Below, one piece after another: positions 1 to 7,620 of a stretch of 64,000 nucleotides of DNA. The translations under genes and the position numbers were made by a program. The stretch comes from Burkholderiaceae bacterium. Lineage in GTDB: Bacteria; Pseudomonadota; Gammaproteobacteria; Burkholderiales; Burkholderiaceae_C. Within the stretch, counting starts at the first letter, position 1, and each line of letters starts with the position of its first letter. The notes under the pieces were generated by a model, which was not told the origin of the DNA, did not search any database, and saw nothing but the letters and a program-made list of their open reading frames with translations. The DNA is taken from positions 85,137 to 149,136 of the forward strand of contig JADMJJ010000047.1 of the NCBI GenBank assembly GCA_018780645.1, read 5' to 3'.

Positions 1-1
1 G

Positions 2-1339
2 GAGGAGAACCAGCGCGCGATCACGCGCCTGACTCATTTCGATCCGCTGACCGGACTGCCCAACGAAGTCCGGTTCTCCGAGCATCTCGACGCGGCCATC
101 GAGTCCGCCGGCAAGGGGCGCAGCAGCTTCTTCGCCCTGCAATGCAATATCGAGCGGCTGACCGAGATCAATGACGCACTTGGCTTCAGCCAAGGCGACA
201 AGATGCTTTGCGAATTCGGCAGACGGCTGCGCGCTGCGGCGCCCGAGAGCGCCGTCGTCGCACGCCTGCGAGGTGACGAATTCGCGGTGCTGCTGAACGA
301 CGGTGACATCGACAGGCTGACAGCCACGCTGCAAGGCCTGGAGGCCGCCCTGTCGGCCCCCTTTGCCGTGGCCGATATTCCGCTCGATCTTTCGGCCACC
401 ACCGGCGTGGTGCTGTACCCGGAACATGGCAGGACCCCGCACGACCTGTTCCGCCACATGGACATTGCCGTGCACCAGGCACAGAGGAAGGGGCTGCAGC
501 ACGCCATCTTCGACCCGACGCTGAACCAGAGTCAGCCGGGCCAGCTGAACATGGCGGGCGAGCTGCGGCGGGCCATCGTGAACGGCGATCTGAGGATCTA
601 TCTGCAGCCCAAGGTCGGGTTCGCCAGCGGTCGCATCTGCGGCGCCGAGGCGCTGGTGCGTTGGCAGCATGCCGAACGCGGACTGATCCCGCCGGGCGAG
701 TTCATCACCCTGGCCGAGAACACGGGCCTGATCAAGCCGCTGACCGAATGGGTGATCGACGCCGTGTTGCGCCTCAATCACCAATGGCAGGAGCAGGGCC
801 GCGCCCTGCCCATCGCCGTCAACCTCTCGGCCCGCAATCTGCGTGACGAGGAGTTGCTGAACCGAATCCGTCGGCAGCAGCACAGCCTGGGCCTGCGTGC
901 CGGACTGCTCGAACTGGAAATCACCGAGAGCACCGTGATGGAGGATGCAGACTTCTCGCTGCGCGCACTGAACCTGTTGCGCGACGAGGGCATCCCGCTC
1001 TATATCGACGACTTCGGCACCGGCTACTCCTCGCTCAGCTATCTGCAGAAACTGCCGGTGGAGTACATCAAGATCGACCAATCGTTTGTGCGCGGCATGT
1101 CATTCAGCAAGGATTCGGCCGTGATCGTGCGTTCGACCATCGATCTGGTCCACGACCTCGGGCGCAAGACGGTGGCCGAGGGCGTCGAAACCCAGGCGCA
1201 CTGGGACCAGCTCGCCGCGCTGGGTTGCGACATCGCCCAGGGCTACTTCATCGCCAAGCCGATGCCGGCGGCGGAGTTTCAGGTCTGGGCCGACGGCTTC
1301 CGGGCGCCGGCCAGCGCGGCTGCGGCATCCTCCGCCTGA
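2..1339 (+). CDS. GGDEF-EAL cyclic-di-GMP protein, 5' truncated by window
   Basis: The reading frame is open from the first bases, so the start lies outside the window. What remains is a GGDEF domain (it begins DPLTGLPN; the signature reads RGDEF, with Arg for the first Gly) followed by a complete EAL domain. The EAL part keeps the residues expected of an active c-di-GMP phosphodiesterase: EALVRW, the Asn of NLSARN, the Glu of EITEST, DDFGTGYSS, the Lys of IKIDQSF and AEGVE. The product therefore probably degrades c-di-GMP; RGDEF variants can be active or regulatory, so cyclase activity is undecided. Upstream sensory domains are not visible. The last 61 bp overlap the 3' end of the convergent channel gene. 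Confidence 0.93.
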   Translation, partial: EENQRAITRLTHFDPLTGLPNEVRFSEHLDAAIESAGKGRSSFFALQCNIERLTEINDALGFSQGDKMLCEFGRRLRAAAPESAVVARLRGDEFAVLLNDGDIDRLTATLQGLEAALSAPFAVADIPLDLSATTGVVLYPEHGRTPHDLFRHMDIAVHQAQRKGLQHAIFDPTLNQSQPGQLNMAGELRRAIVNGDLRIYLQPKVGFASGRICGAEALVRWQHAERGLIPPGEFITLAENTGLIKPLTEWVIDAVLRLNHQWQEQGRALPIAVNLSARNLRDEELLNRIRRQQHSLGLRAGLLELEITESTVMEDADFSLRALNLLRDEGIPLYIDDFGTGYSSLSYLQKLPVEYIKIDQSFVRGMSFSKDSAVIVRSTIDLVHDLGRKTVAEGVETQAHWDQLAALGCDIAQGYFIAKPMPAAEFQVWADGFRAPASAAAASSA

Positions 1340-2988
1340 GGCTTGGTCCAGGGGCCCGGAGGCACAACCTGCGGCTCGGCCGGGTCGGCCCGGTAGTGAG
1401 GCGACATGATCTGCACGCCGTTCTCGTTGAACACATCGAGCACATGGCCGTGCAGTTGGTTCATCGCCTCGACCCGCCGCTGCGGCGCCTGCTTGTTGCT
1501 TTGCGCGCAAAGCCGGTACTCGATGTAGAAGTCCGACAGGGCCGTCTGCACCACATAGGGGGCCGGGTCTGGGGCCACGCCGGCCGTGCGCCGCGCGGCC
1601 TCGAGCAGCATGGCGTGCACCTGGCGCCAGGGCGTGGCATAGCCGATGGTGACCGAGGTGTGCAGCACGAAGTGGCCATCGGCTACCAGGCGCGAGAAGT
1701 TGCGCACCGGCTGGCTGGAGACCAGGGTGTTGGGCAGGCTCACCTCCTCGCCCATGCCGGTGTGGATGCGGGTGGCGAACATGCCCAGGGCGACCACCGA
1801 GCCCTCGGTGTCACCGATCTTGACGTATTCGCCGACGCGCAGCACGCGGGTGTACATCAGGCTGAAGCCCGACAAGACCTGACCCACGATGCTCGACGCC
1901 CCCAGCGACAGCATCACCCCGGCCAGCACCGACACCCCCTTGAAGGCATCGCTGTTGGCCCCGGGCAGATAGGGATAGGCCATGGCCAGTGCGAACAGCC
2001 AGATCACCACCGTGCCCAGGCTGCGCGTCGGGCCGGCGGTGTCGGCGTCGAGCCAGCCGATGTGCAGATCGTCGCGCTCCACGCGCTGCAGAAACAGACC
2101 CACGGCCCTGGTCACCAGCCGGGCCAGCACAAAGATCAGGGCCGCGGTGATCAGCCCCGGCACTGCCCCGGCGATGGCCAGCGCGAAGCGCTCCAGTACC
2201 TCCAGCAGCCAGGCCGTCGAGCGCTCGCCCCAGGGCCGCGTATAGGCGAACTGGCGCAGCACATAGGTGAGCCAGAAGTCCAGCAGCAGCAAGCCCAGGC
2301 CCCAGCTCAGCGCCACGGCCATGAAGCGCGCCACCGGCCGCGCGTGCTCGGCATAGGTGGCAACCAGGGCGCGCGCCTGGGTCGCATCACGCCAGCCCTG
2401 GACCTGCGCGTCCAGCCGCGCCAGCAGCCTGCCGCGCAACATCAGTACCAGACGCATCAGCAGGTAGGCAACCACCGTGGCCGCAACGGTATAGGCAGCG
2501 CCCTCGGCCAGGCGGCGTGGGTCCGCAAACTCCCGGGTCTCGTGCACGGCCAGTTGCAGGCGGCGCATGACATCCATCGACGCGGCCTCGAGCAGTGCGC
2601 CGGGGCGTGACCCTGTCAGATCGCCGGCAACGAGAAAGAACAGTGTCTGGCCATCGAGCTCGAAGCGCACCGCGTCGCCCACAACAGAACGGCTCACCAA
2701 CCCTGGCCCGCGCTTGGCCAGGCCGGTGAGCAAGGCTTGGCGGGCCATCTCCGCCCGCTCGGCTGCGCTGTCGCCCAACAGGCTGGCGCGAAAGGTGACG
2801 ACGCGTCTGTTGTTGAGCGATACCGTGGTCGATGCAAGGTCAGTGGGTGGCGTCGACGCCGCCATGGCGGGGGACGTTGGCTCAAGGGTCTGGGCAGGCG
2901 CGTCGAGTGACAGCAGCAGCATCACGACCGAGAAGGCAGCCGTGACGAGTCGACACAATTTCGACCATTCCGGGGAGCGAGTGTGCAA
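1279..2988 (-). CDS. MscS-family mechanosensitive ion channel
   Basis: A 569-residue inner-membrane channel of the MscS superfamily, expected to open under membrane tension during osmotic downshock. It has an N-terminal signal-like segment (VVMLLLSLDAPAQ), a soluble periplasmic region of about 130 residues, several membrane helices, the pore-lining Gly/Ala-rich helix (LAGVMLSLGASSIVGQ), and the MscS beta-domain signature VGEYVKIGDTEGSVV with LPNTLV. The N-terminal extension makes it longer than E. coli MscS (286 residues). The start is a TTG preceded by GGAGAA at normal spacing; no in-frame ATG lies before the signal segment. Its C-terminal codons run 61 bp into the convergent GGDEF-EAL gene. 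Confidence 0.88.
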   Translation of the reverse strand: MHTRSPEWSKLCRLVTAAFSVVMLLLSLDAPAQTLEPTSPAMAASTPPTDLASTTVSLNNRRVVTFRASLLGDSAAERAEMARQALLTGLAKRGPGLVSRSVVGDAVRFELDGQTLFFLVAGDLTGSRPGALLEAASMDVMRRLQLAVHETREFADPRRLAEGAAYTVAATVVAYLLMRLVLMLRGRLLARLDAQVQGWRDATQARALVATYAEHARPVARFMAVALSWGLGLLLLDFWLTYVLRQFAYTRPWGERSTAWLLEVLERFALAIAGAVPGLITAALIFVLARLVTRAVGLFLQRVERDDLHIGWLDADTAGPTRSLGTVVIWLFALAMAYPYLPGANSDAFKGVSVLAGVMLSLGASSIVGQVLSGFSLMYTRVLRVGEYVKIGDTEGSVVALGMFATRIHTGMGEEVSLPNTLVSSQPVRNFSRLVADGHFVLHTSVTIGYATPWRQVHAMLLEAARRTAGVAPDPAPYVVQTALSDFYIEYRLCAQSNKQAPQRRVEAMNQLHGHVLDVFNENGVQIMSPHYRADPAEPQVVPPGPWTKPQAEDAAAALAGARKPSAQT

Positions 2989-3158
2989 GTCGGTTCTCCA
3001 TCACGAAGCCAGGCGCCCGGAGCTTGCCATAGGGCGCCGCCGCCGTCATCCAAACTGCCGGACCGACGTTGTTGCTAAAGCCGAGGAAGCTTGGTACAAG
3101 CCCCTCGTGGGCGCCTGGAACGCTCACCCCCTATTCAGAAACCCTGCTGGACCCTTCT

Positions 3159-4142
3159 ATGCAAATCCCTCACCTGATGCGCCAGACCTGGGCCGCCTTC
3201 ATGCTGTTGTTGCTCATGGTGGCGTCGGCCGCTGCCCAGCGCGGCGGTGATGATGGCGAATACCAGATCCTGCAGGCCCGCTACGGCACGGCCAACCGCA
3301 ATATTGACGTCACCCAGCGGCTGAAGGAACTGGCCAGCCAGGACCAGACCTTTCGCATCGACAACAACACCTTCGGCACCGACCCGGACTACGGCCACGT
3401 CAAGACGCTGCGCATCTTCGCCCGCGGCAAGAACGGCCAGACCCGCACCTTCGAATACGGCGAAGGCAGCTATGTCGATGGCAACCAGTTCACCGGCTGG
3501 CGGGGCGGCAACTGGGGCCATGGCGGTTGGGCTGGCGGCTGGGGTGATGGACCCGGCAGGCCTGGCGGCGGCCAACAGGGCAATGCCGGTGACGACGGCG
3601 ACTACCAGATCCTGCATGCCCGTTACGGCACCGCCAACCGCAATATCGATGTGACGCAGCGTCTCAAGGAGCTGGCCAGCCAGGACCGGCGCTTCCGCAT
3701 GGGCAATGACTCGTTCGGCACCGATCCCGACCCGGGCCAGGTCAAGACGCTGCGCATCTTCGCCCGCGGCAAGAACGGCCAGACCCGCACCTTCGAATAC
3801 ACCGAGGGCAGTTACGTCGATGGCAATCAGTTCACCGGCTGGGGCGGCGGCAACTGGGGCCATGGCGGCTGGAGCGGTGGTTGGGGTGGCGGCAGTGGCA
3901 ATGGCTACGGCGGACTGGAGATTCTCAGCGCCAGCTACGGCACCGGTGGCCGCAGCATCGACGTCACCGCGCGGCTGCGCTCGCTGATACGCAATGACCG
4001 GCTGGACGTCAAGGTCGACAACCGCATGGCCGGCTCCGACCCCGCACCGAACCGGCCCAAGACGCTGAGCGTCAGCTACAGCGTTGGCGGCCGCAGCTAC
4101 CAGACCCGCATCGACGAGAACGATCACCTGCGCATTCCCTGA
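3159..4142 (+). CDS. secreted protein with three tandem copies of a DUF3395-like domain
   Basis: A signal peptide (TWAAFMLLLLMVASAAAQ) is followed by three copies of a domain of about 80 residues. Each has the pattern 'ILxAxYGTxxRxIDVTxRL...FGTDP...KTLxI...GxxxxxR'. Copies 1 and 2 are nearly identical at protein level and clearly duplicated at DNA level; copy 3 is divergent. They are joined by Gly/Trp-rich linkers (NWGHGGW repeated). The domain resembles one seen at the C-terminus of some DnaJ-like and fungal proteins (DUF3395); its biochemical role is unknown. The protein is probably periplasmic or extracellular. The start is ambiguous between this ATG and one six codons downstream; neither has a clear Shine-Dalgarno sequence. 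The gene stands alone between oppositely oriented neighbours. Confidence 0.75.
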   Translation: MQIPHLMRQTWAAFMLLLLMVASAAAQRGGDDGEYQILQARYGTANRNIDVTQRLKELASQDQTFRIDNNTFGTDPDYGHVKTLRIFARGKNGQTRTFEYGEGSYVDGNQFTGWRGGNWGHGGWAGGWGDGPGRPGGGQQGNAGDDGDYQILHARYGTANRNIDVTQRLKELASQDRRFRMGNDSFGTDPDPGQVKTLRIFARGKNGQTRTFEYTEGSYVDGNQFTGWGGGNWGHGGWSGGWGGGSGNGYGGLEILSASYGTGGRSIDVTARLRSLIRNDRLDVKVDNRMAGSDPAPNRPKTLSVSYSVGGRSYQTRIDENDHLRIP

Positions 4143-4157
4143 GAGCCACCAGCGCCC

Positions 4158-4724
4158 TCATTCAACTGCACGCACCAGACGCACCACCAACCGGGTGGAC
4201 TTGGGCACATCGGCCCGGGACTCGCCGGCACCCAGATAAACGGCCCAGCCCAGCAGAAAGGCCGTGTTGCCGGCGTTCTCGGTGCTGCGGCCTCGCATCA
4301 CATTGCCGTAGTTGTAGGGGTTGACCGACTCCTGATTGACGTTGAGCGTGCCCGACCAGTGCCAGTCGCGCGGCGCGGCCGGAAACAGCAGGGCGTCGGG
4401 GCCGGCCGGCTTGGCCCCCTTGTCCACCAGACGACGCAACTCGTTGACCCGCGGCAGCCGCCAGCGCAGCCCCTCGGCCTTGCTGCGGCTGGCAGCCAGG
4501 GCGCTGGCCTGGGCATGTGACATCAGCTGCGGTGTGCCGGTGCAGGTCTTGCCGTCCCACTGCATGCCCTCGACACAGCGCGCCCAGACCAGCTTGGCCC
4601 GCCCGTCGATCACATGGGCGCCGTCCTCCGATGGCTGCATCGCATGGGGGGCGGCCGTCGCGGCGGCGCCGGCAAGAGTCAGCAGCACGCAGCAGCAGGC
4701 CGCCTTTCTTGAAAAGGTGTTCAT
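4158..4724 (-). CDS. DUF1566 (Lcl C-terminal) domain secreted protein
   Basis: A 188-residue protein with a signal peptide (CCCVLLTLAGAAATAA). The mature part has the DUF1566 pattern: an early 'LVWARCVEGMQWDGKTCTG' segment, then 'WRLPRVNELRRLVD', then 'WSGT' and a final 'RLVRAV'. The same fold occurs in many exported proteins and adhesin tips of proteobacteria; no enzymatic role is established. Two Cys residues (RCVEG and KTCTG) are placed to form a disulfide. Its stop lies 15 bp from the stop of the convergent triple-repeat gene, so the two share a termination region. Substrate or partner is not evident. Confidence 0.72.
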   Translation of the reverse strand: MNTFSRKAACCCVLLTLAGAAATAAPHAMQPSEDGAHVIDGRAKLVWARCVEGMQWDGKTCTGTPQLMSHAQASALAASRSKAEGLRWRLPRVNELRRLVDKGAKPAGPDALLFPAAPRDWHWSGTLNVNQESVNPYNYGNVMRGRSTENAGNTAFLLGWAVYLGAGESRADVPKSTRLVVRLVRAVE

Positions 4725-4767
4725 CGGACCATGCTACGTGAAAGCGTCAGAGCCTGGCCGGCGCGGT

Positions 4768-5562
4768 TCAGCCCTTGCCCAGCGCAGGCCGGCCGAACAG
4801 GCTGGAGGCATTGCTGATAGGCCCGAGTTCGGCGGCGGCGGCGAGCAGCGCGGGCGCCAGTTCGCGTGCGCGCGCGCCGCTCAGGCGCGTGCTGGGGCCG
4901 GCGATGCTGATCACGCCGATCGCCTCCTGGCGGCGAAACACCGGCGCCGCGATGGCCGCCATGCCGGGCGCGAAGACCTCATCGATCACCGCGTAGCCGC
5001 GCACCCGCGCCGCGTGCAGAAAGCCCACCAGCGCCTTGATGGTGGTCGGCGCCTTGGGTCCGTACTCCGCCGGCTTGCCGAAACCCTGGCGCGACACCAG
5101 CTCGAACGCCCGCTCATCGCTCAAGGTCATCAGCCAGGCATGGCCGGAGGCCGTGCAGGACAGCCGCGCGTCCATGCCCATATCGGGGTCGTAGCGCAGC
5201 CCGGTCTGCCGCATGCCCTGCGACTTGGCGACCCAGGTGAGGCGGTCCTCATCGACGATGGACAAGCGCACCAGTTCGCCCGAGGTCTGCGCCAGCCGCT
5301 CCAGCAGGGGCTCGGCGATATCGACGATGCCCGCGCTGCTCAGGAAGCCCAGGCCCATGGACACCACCTTGGTCGTCAGCACATAGTCGCCCTGCTTGCG
5401 GGCCTGGCGCACATAGCCGTAGCGCTGCAGATCCGCCAACAGGCGGTGGCAGGCGCTGAGCGGAATGTCCAGCTCCGCGGCGATGAGGCTCAGGGGCAGA
5501 CCCTGAGGGTGCTGGATCAGATGCTCCAGGACCGCGAGTCCCCGTTCAAGTGCTATTCCCAT
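4768..5562 (-). CDS. IclR-family transcriptional regulator
   Basis: About 264 residues with the two IclR domains: an N-terminal winged helix (LERGLAVLEHL ... LDIPLSACHRLLADLQRYGYV) and a C-terminal effector domain (LSCTASGHAWLM ... GYAVIDEVFAPGMAAIAAPVF ... SIAGPSTRLS). IclR proteins often control aromatic and hydroaromatic acid catabolism in response to a pathway metabolite. The gene is divergent from the dehydroquinase/TRAP operon, with only 67 bp between start codons, so this protein is the obvious candidate regulator of that operon. The chosen ATG is just before the conserved MGIALERG segment; upstream in-frame codons run through the shared operator region and are unlikely to be translated. 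Confidence 0.9.
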   Translation of the reverse strand: MGIALERGLAVLEHLIQHPQGLPLSLIAAELDIPLSACHRLLADLQRYGYVRQARKQGDYVLTTKVVSMGLGFLSSAGIVDIAEPLLERLAQTSGELVRLSIVDEDRLTWVAKSQGMRQTGLRYDPDMGMDARLSCTASGHAWLMTLSDERAFELVSRQGFGKPAEYGPKAPTTIKALVGFLHAARVRGYAVIDEVFAPGMAAIAAPVFRRQEAIGVISIAGPSTRLSGARARELAPALLAAAAELGPISNASSLFGRPALGKG

Positions 5563-5574
5563 TTCTCGTATTGT

Positions 5575-5597
5575 GAAACAAGTTTCCAGAACGGAAA
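5575..5597. promoter_or_regulatory. overlapping inverted repeats, putative IclR operator
   Basis: Within the 67-bp divergent gap are two overlapping dyads: GAAAC-AA-GTTTC and TTTCC-AGAAC-GGAAA, each with perfect 5-bp arms. IclR-family operators are typically short palindromes rich in GGAAA/TTTCC in exactly this position. Assignment to the neighbouring IclR protein is inference from location. Confidence 0.55.
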
Positions 5598-5629
5598 GAC
5601 TTTCTGGGCACGAGCCAACAATCGATGGC

Positions 5630-6079
5630 ATGAGCGCAATCATCTACGTCCTCAACGGTCCCAACCTGAACCTGCTGGGCGTGCGCGAGCCGCATCTGTA
5701 TGGCAGCACGGCGCTGCCCCAGGTCGAGCAGCTTTGCCACCGCGTGGCCGCCGAGCTGGGGCTGGTCTGTGAGTTCCGCCAGACCAATCACGAGGGCGTG
5801 CTGGTGGACTGGGTTCAGGAAGCCCGCGAGCGGGCGGCGGCGCTGGTCATCAATCCGGCCGGCCTGTCGTTCAGGTCCATCCCGCTGCTGGACGCGCTGA
5901 AGACCCTGGATCAGCCTATCGCCGAGGTCCACCTGACCAATATTCACCGGCGCGATCCGCTCTACCAGCACTCGCTGGTGTCGCTTGCCGCCACCGGCGT
6001 GATCTGCGGCTTTGGCGTCTTCGGCTACGAGCTCGCGATCCGGGCGCTGGCCCATCGCCTCGCGGCTCTCCCGGCCTGA
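5630..6079 (+). CDS. aroQ: type II 3-dehydroquinate dehydratase
   Basis: A 149-residue type II dehydroquinase, converting 3-dehydroquinate to 3-dehydroshikimate. It shows NGPNLNLLG, the catalytic Arg19 and Tyr24 region (REPHLYG), Asn75 (INPAG) and the HLTNIH motif with His101. It is unusual at the position that is normally an active-site His in a THTS-type motif: here the run is GLSFRS, giving Phe81. The setting (IclR regulator, TRAP transporter, NAD-type quinate/shikimate dehydrogenase) points to a catabolic enzyme acting on imported quinate or dehydroquinate rather than the housekeeping AroQ. The start is the ATG before SAIIYVLNG; an upstream in-frame ATG lies in the operator. Confidence 0.88.
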   Translation: MSAIIYVLNGPNLNLLGVREPHLYGSTALPQVEQLCHRVAAELGLVCEFRQTNHEGVLVDWVQEARERAAALVINPAGLSFRSIPLLDALKTLDQPIAEVHLTNIHRRDPLYQHSLVSLAATGVICGFGVFGYELAIRALAHRLAALPA

Positions 6080-6122
6080 AGCATCCACGCTCGCCCTCAT
6101 CACAATTCCAAAGGAGACGACC

Positions 6123-7112
6123 ATGAACCGTTCCATCGATCGCCGCACGCTGCTGGGCGCGGGGGCCACGCTCGCCGCTGGCGCCATCCTGCCGGCCTGG
6201 GCACAGACCCCGCCCACCCTGCGTTTCGCCGCCGTGTTCTCCGACAAGGACATCCGCGCCGAGATGATGAAGATGTTCGCCAAGGACATCGAGGCCGACT
6301 TCAAGCTCGAGATGCACCTGAACTCGACCTTGTTTCGCCAGGGCACCGAGCTGGTGGCCCTGCAGCGCGACAACCTGGAGATGGGCAATATCTCGCCCCA
6401 GGACATCTCCAAGCAGGTGCCCGCCTGGTCGCTGCTGACCTCGGCCTATCTGTTCCGCGATGCCAACCATCTCACCAGCTTCTTCGCCAGCGAGGCGGGC
6501 GGGCAGATGAAGAAGCTGGTGGAGGACCAGGTCAAGGTGAAGATACTGGGCCCGACCTTCTTCGGCACGCGCCATCTGGGACTGAAGGCGAAGAAGCGCA
6601 TCGGCGTGCCAGCCGATCTGGCCGGCGTGAAGCTGCGCATGCCGCCCGGCGACACCTGGCAGATGCTGGGCCGCTCGGTCGGCGCCAACCCGACGCCGAT
6701 GGCCTATGCCGAGACCTACACCGGCCTGCAGACCGGCGCCATCGACGGCCAGGACAATCCGCTGCCCAATGTGCAGAACATGAAGTTCTACGAGGTGATG
6801 TCGCAGATCGTGCTGACCTCGCACCTGGTGGCCTTCGACCTGCTGACCGTGAACATGAAGACCTGGCAGGGCATGACGCCGGCCCGGCAGCGCGCCTTCC
6901 AGGCCGCCGCCGACAAGGCCATCGCCTGGAGCACGGCCGAACACCAGAAGCGCGAGGCCGAGCTTGCCGAGACCTTCCGCAAGCAGGGGCTGGAGGTCTA
7001 TGTGCCCAATATCGCGGCCTTCCGCGAGCACGCCCAGATGGTCTATCTGGGCTCGGACGAGGCCAAGACCTGGCCGGCCGGCATGCTCGACAAGATCAAC
7101 GCGATGAAGTGA
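6123..7112 (+). CDS. dctP: TRAP transporter substrate-binding protein (DctP family)
   Basis: A 329-residue periplasmic binding protein of the TRAP DctP family. The N-terminus has a twin-Arg-type leader (DRRTLLGAGATLAAGAILP) ending near AWAQ. The family's hallmark substrate Arg region is present (GVKLRMPPGDTWQMLG), as is the conserved 'YTGLQTGAIDGQDNP' segment. DctP proteins bind carboxylates through a conserved Arg, which suits an organic acid such as quinate or shikimate; the ligand is inferred from the flanking aroQ and dehydrogenase genes. A good Shine-Dalgarno (AAGGAGA) precedes the ATG. It is followed within 7 bp by the small membrane subunit. Confidence 0.9.
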   Translation: MNRSIDRRTLLGAGATLAAGAILPAWAQTPPTLRFAAVFSDKDIRAEMMKMFAKDIEADFKLEMHLNSTLFRQGTELVALQRDNLEMGNISPQDISKQVPAWSLLTSAYLFRDANHLTSFFASEAGGQMKKLVEDQVKVKILGPTFFGTRHLGLKAKKRIGVPADLAGVKLRMPPGDTWQMLGRSVGANPTPMAYAETYTGLQTGAIDGQDNPLPNVQNMKFYEVMSQIVLTSHLVAFDLLTVNMKTWQGMTPARQRAFQAAADKAIAWSTAEHQKREAELAETFRKQGLEVYVPNIAAFREHAQMVYLGSDEAKTWPAGMLDKINAMK

Positions 7113-7119
7113 GGTGGGC

Positions 7120-7620
7120 ATGCTGCGCCGGCTCGTGAGCTTGCTGCACCGATTCGCGGAAGCGGTTGCGGTGGCCCTGCTCGCGGTGATCTTCGTCGCC
7201 TTCATCGTGCAGATCGCGCTGCGCTATGTGTTCAACTGGCCGGTGGGCTGGACCACCGAGTTGTCGCTGGCGGCCTGGCTGTGGCTGGTGCTGTGGGGCG
7301 CGGCCTTTGTGCTGAAGGATGAGGACGAGATCCGCATCGATCTCCTTGCCGAGCGGGCGAGCCGGCGCACGCGCCGGGTGATCGGTGCCATCGGCGCGCT
7401 GAGCCTGATCGTGCTGTTCGGCATGTCGCTGCCGGCGTCCTGGGCCTATGTGAGTTTCATGAAGGTCGAAAAGAGTTCCTACCTCGGTATCCGCATGGAC
7501 GTGATGTACTCGATCTACCTGGTGTTTGCCGTCGCCGTCATTGCCCGCAGCCTGCGCCAGCTGGTCTGCGGCCCCGCAGCGTCGGGCGGCGAAGCACCCA
7601 CCCCGCCGTCCGCCCTGTGA
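7120..7620 (+). CDS. dctQ: TRAP transporter small permease (DctQ family)
   Basis: A four-helix integral membrane protein of about 166 residues and the DctQ subunit that joins the large permease. Visible helices include AVALLAVIFVAFIVQIALRY, LSLAAWLWLVLWGAAFVL, GAIGALSLIVLFGMSLP and a C-terminal VMYSIYLVFAVAVIA. The typical DctQ pattern 'VGWTTELS' and 'KDEDEIRIDLL' is present. The ATG used here has GAGG at normal spacing; a GTG two codons upstream is an alternative. The gene ends in a GTGA overlap with the large permease, which suggests translational coupling. Confidence 0.88.
   Translation: MLRRLVSLLHRFAEAVAVALLAVIFVAFIVQIALRYVFNWPVGWTTELSLAAWLWLVLWGAAFVLKDEDEIRIDLLAERASRRTRRVIGAIGALSLIVLFGMSLPASWAYVSFMKVEKSSYLGIRMDVMYSIYLVFAVAVIARSLRQLVCGPAASGGEAPTPPSAL

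Noticed and set aside
1225..2610. Long plus-strand open frame over the MscS gene
   Set aside because: Composition rich in His, Gln, Gly and Arg is typical of an antisense frame in a G+C-rich gene; the MscS reading explains the region.
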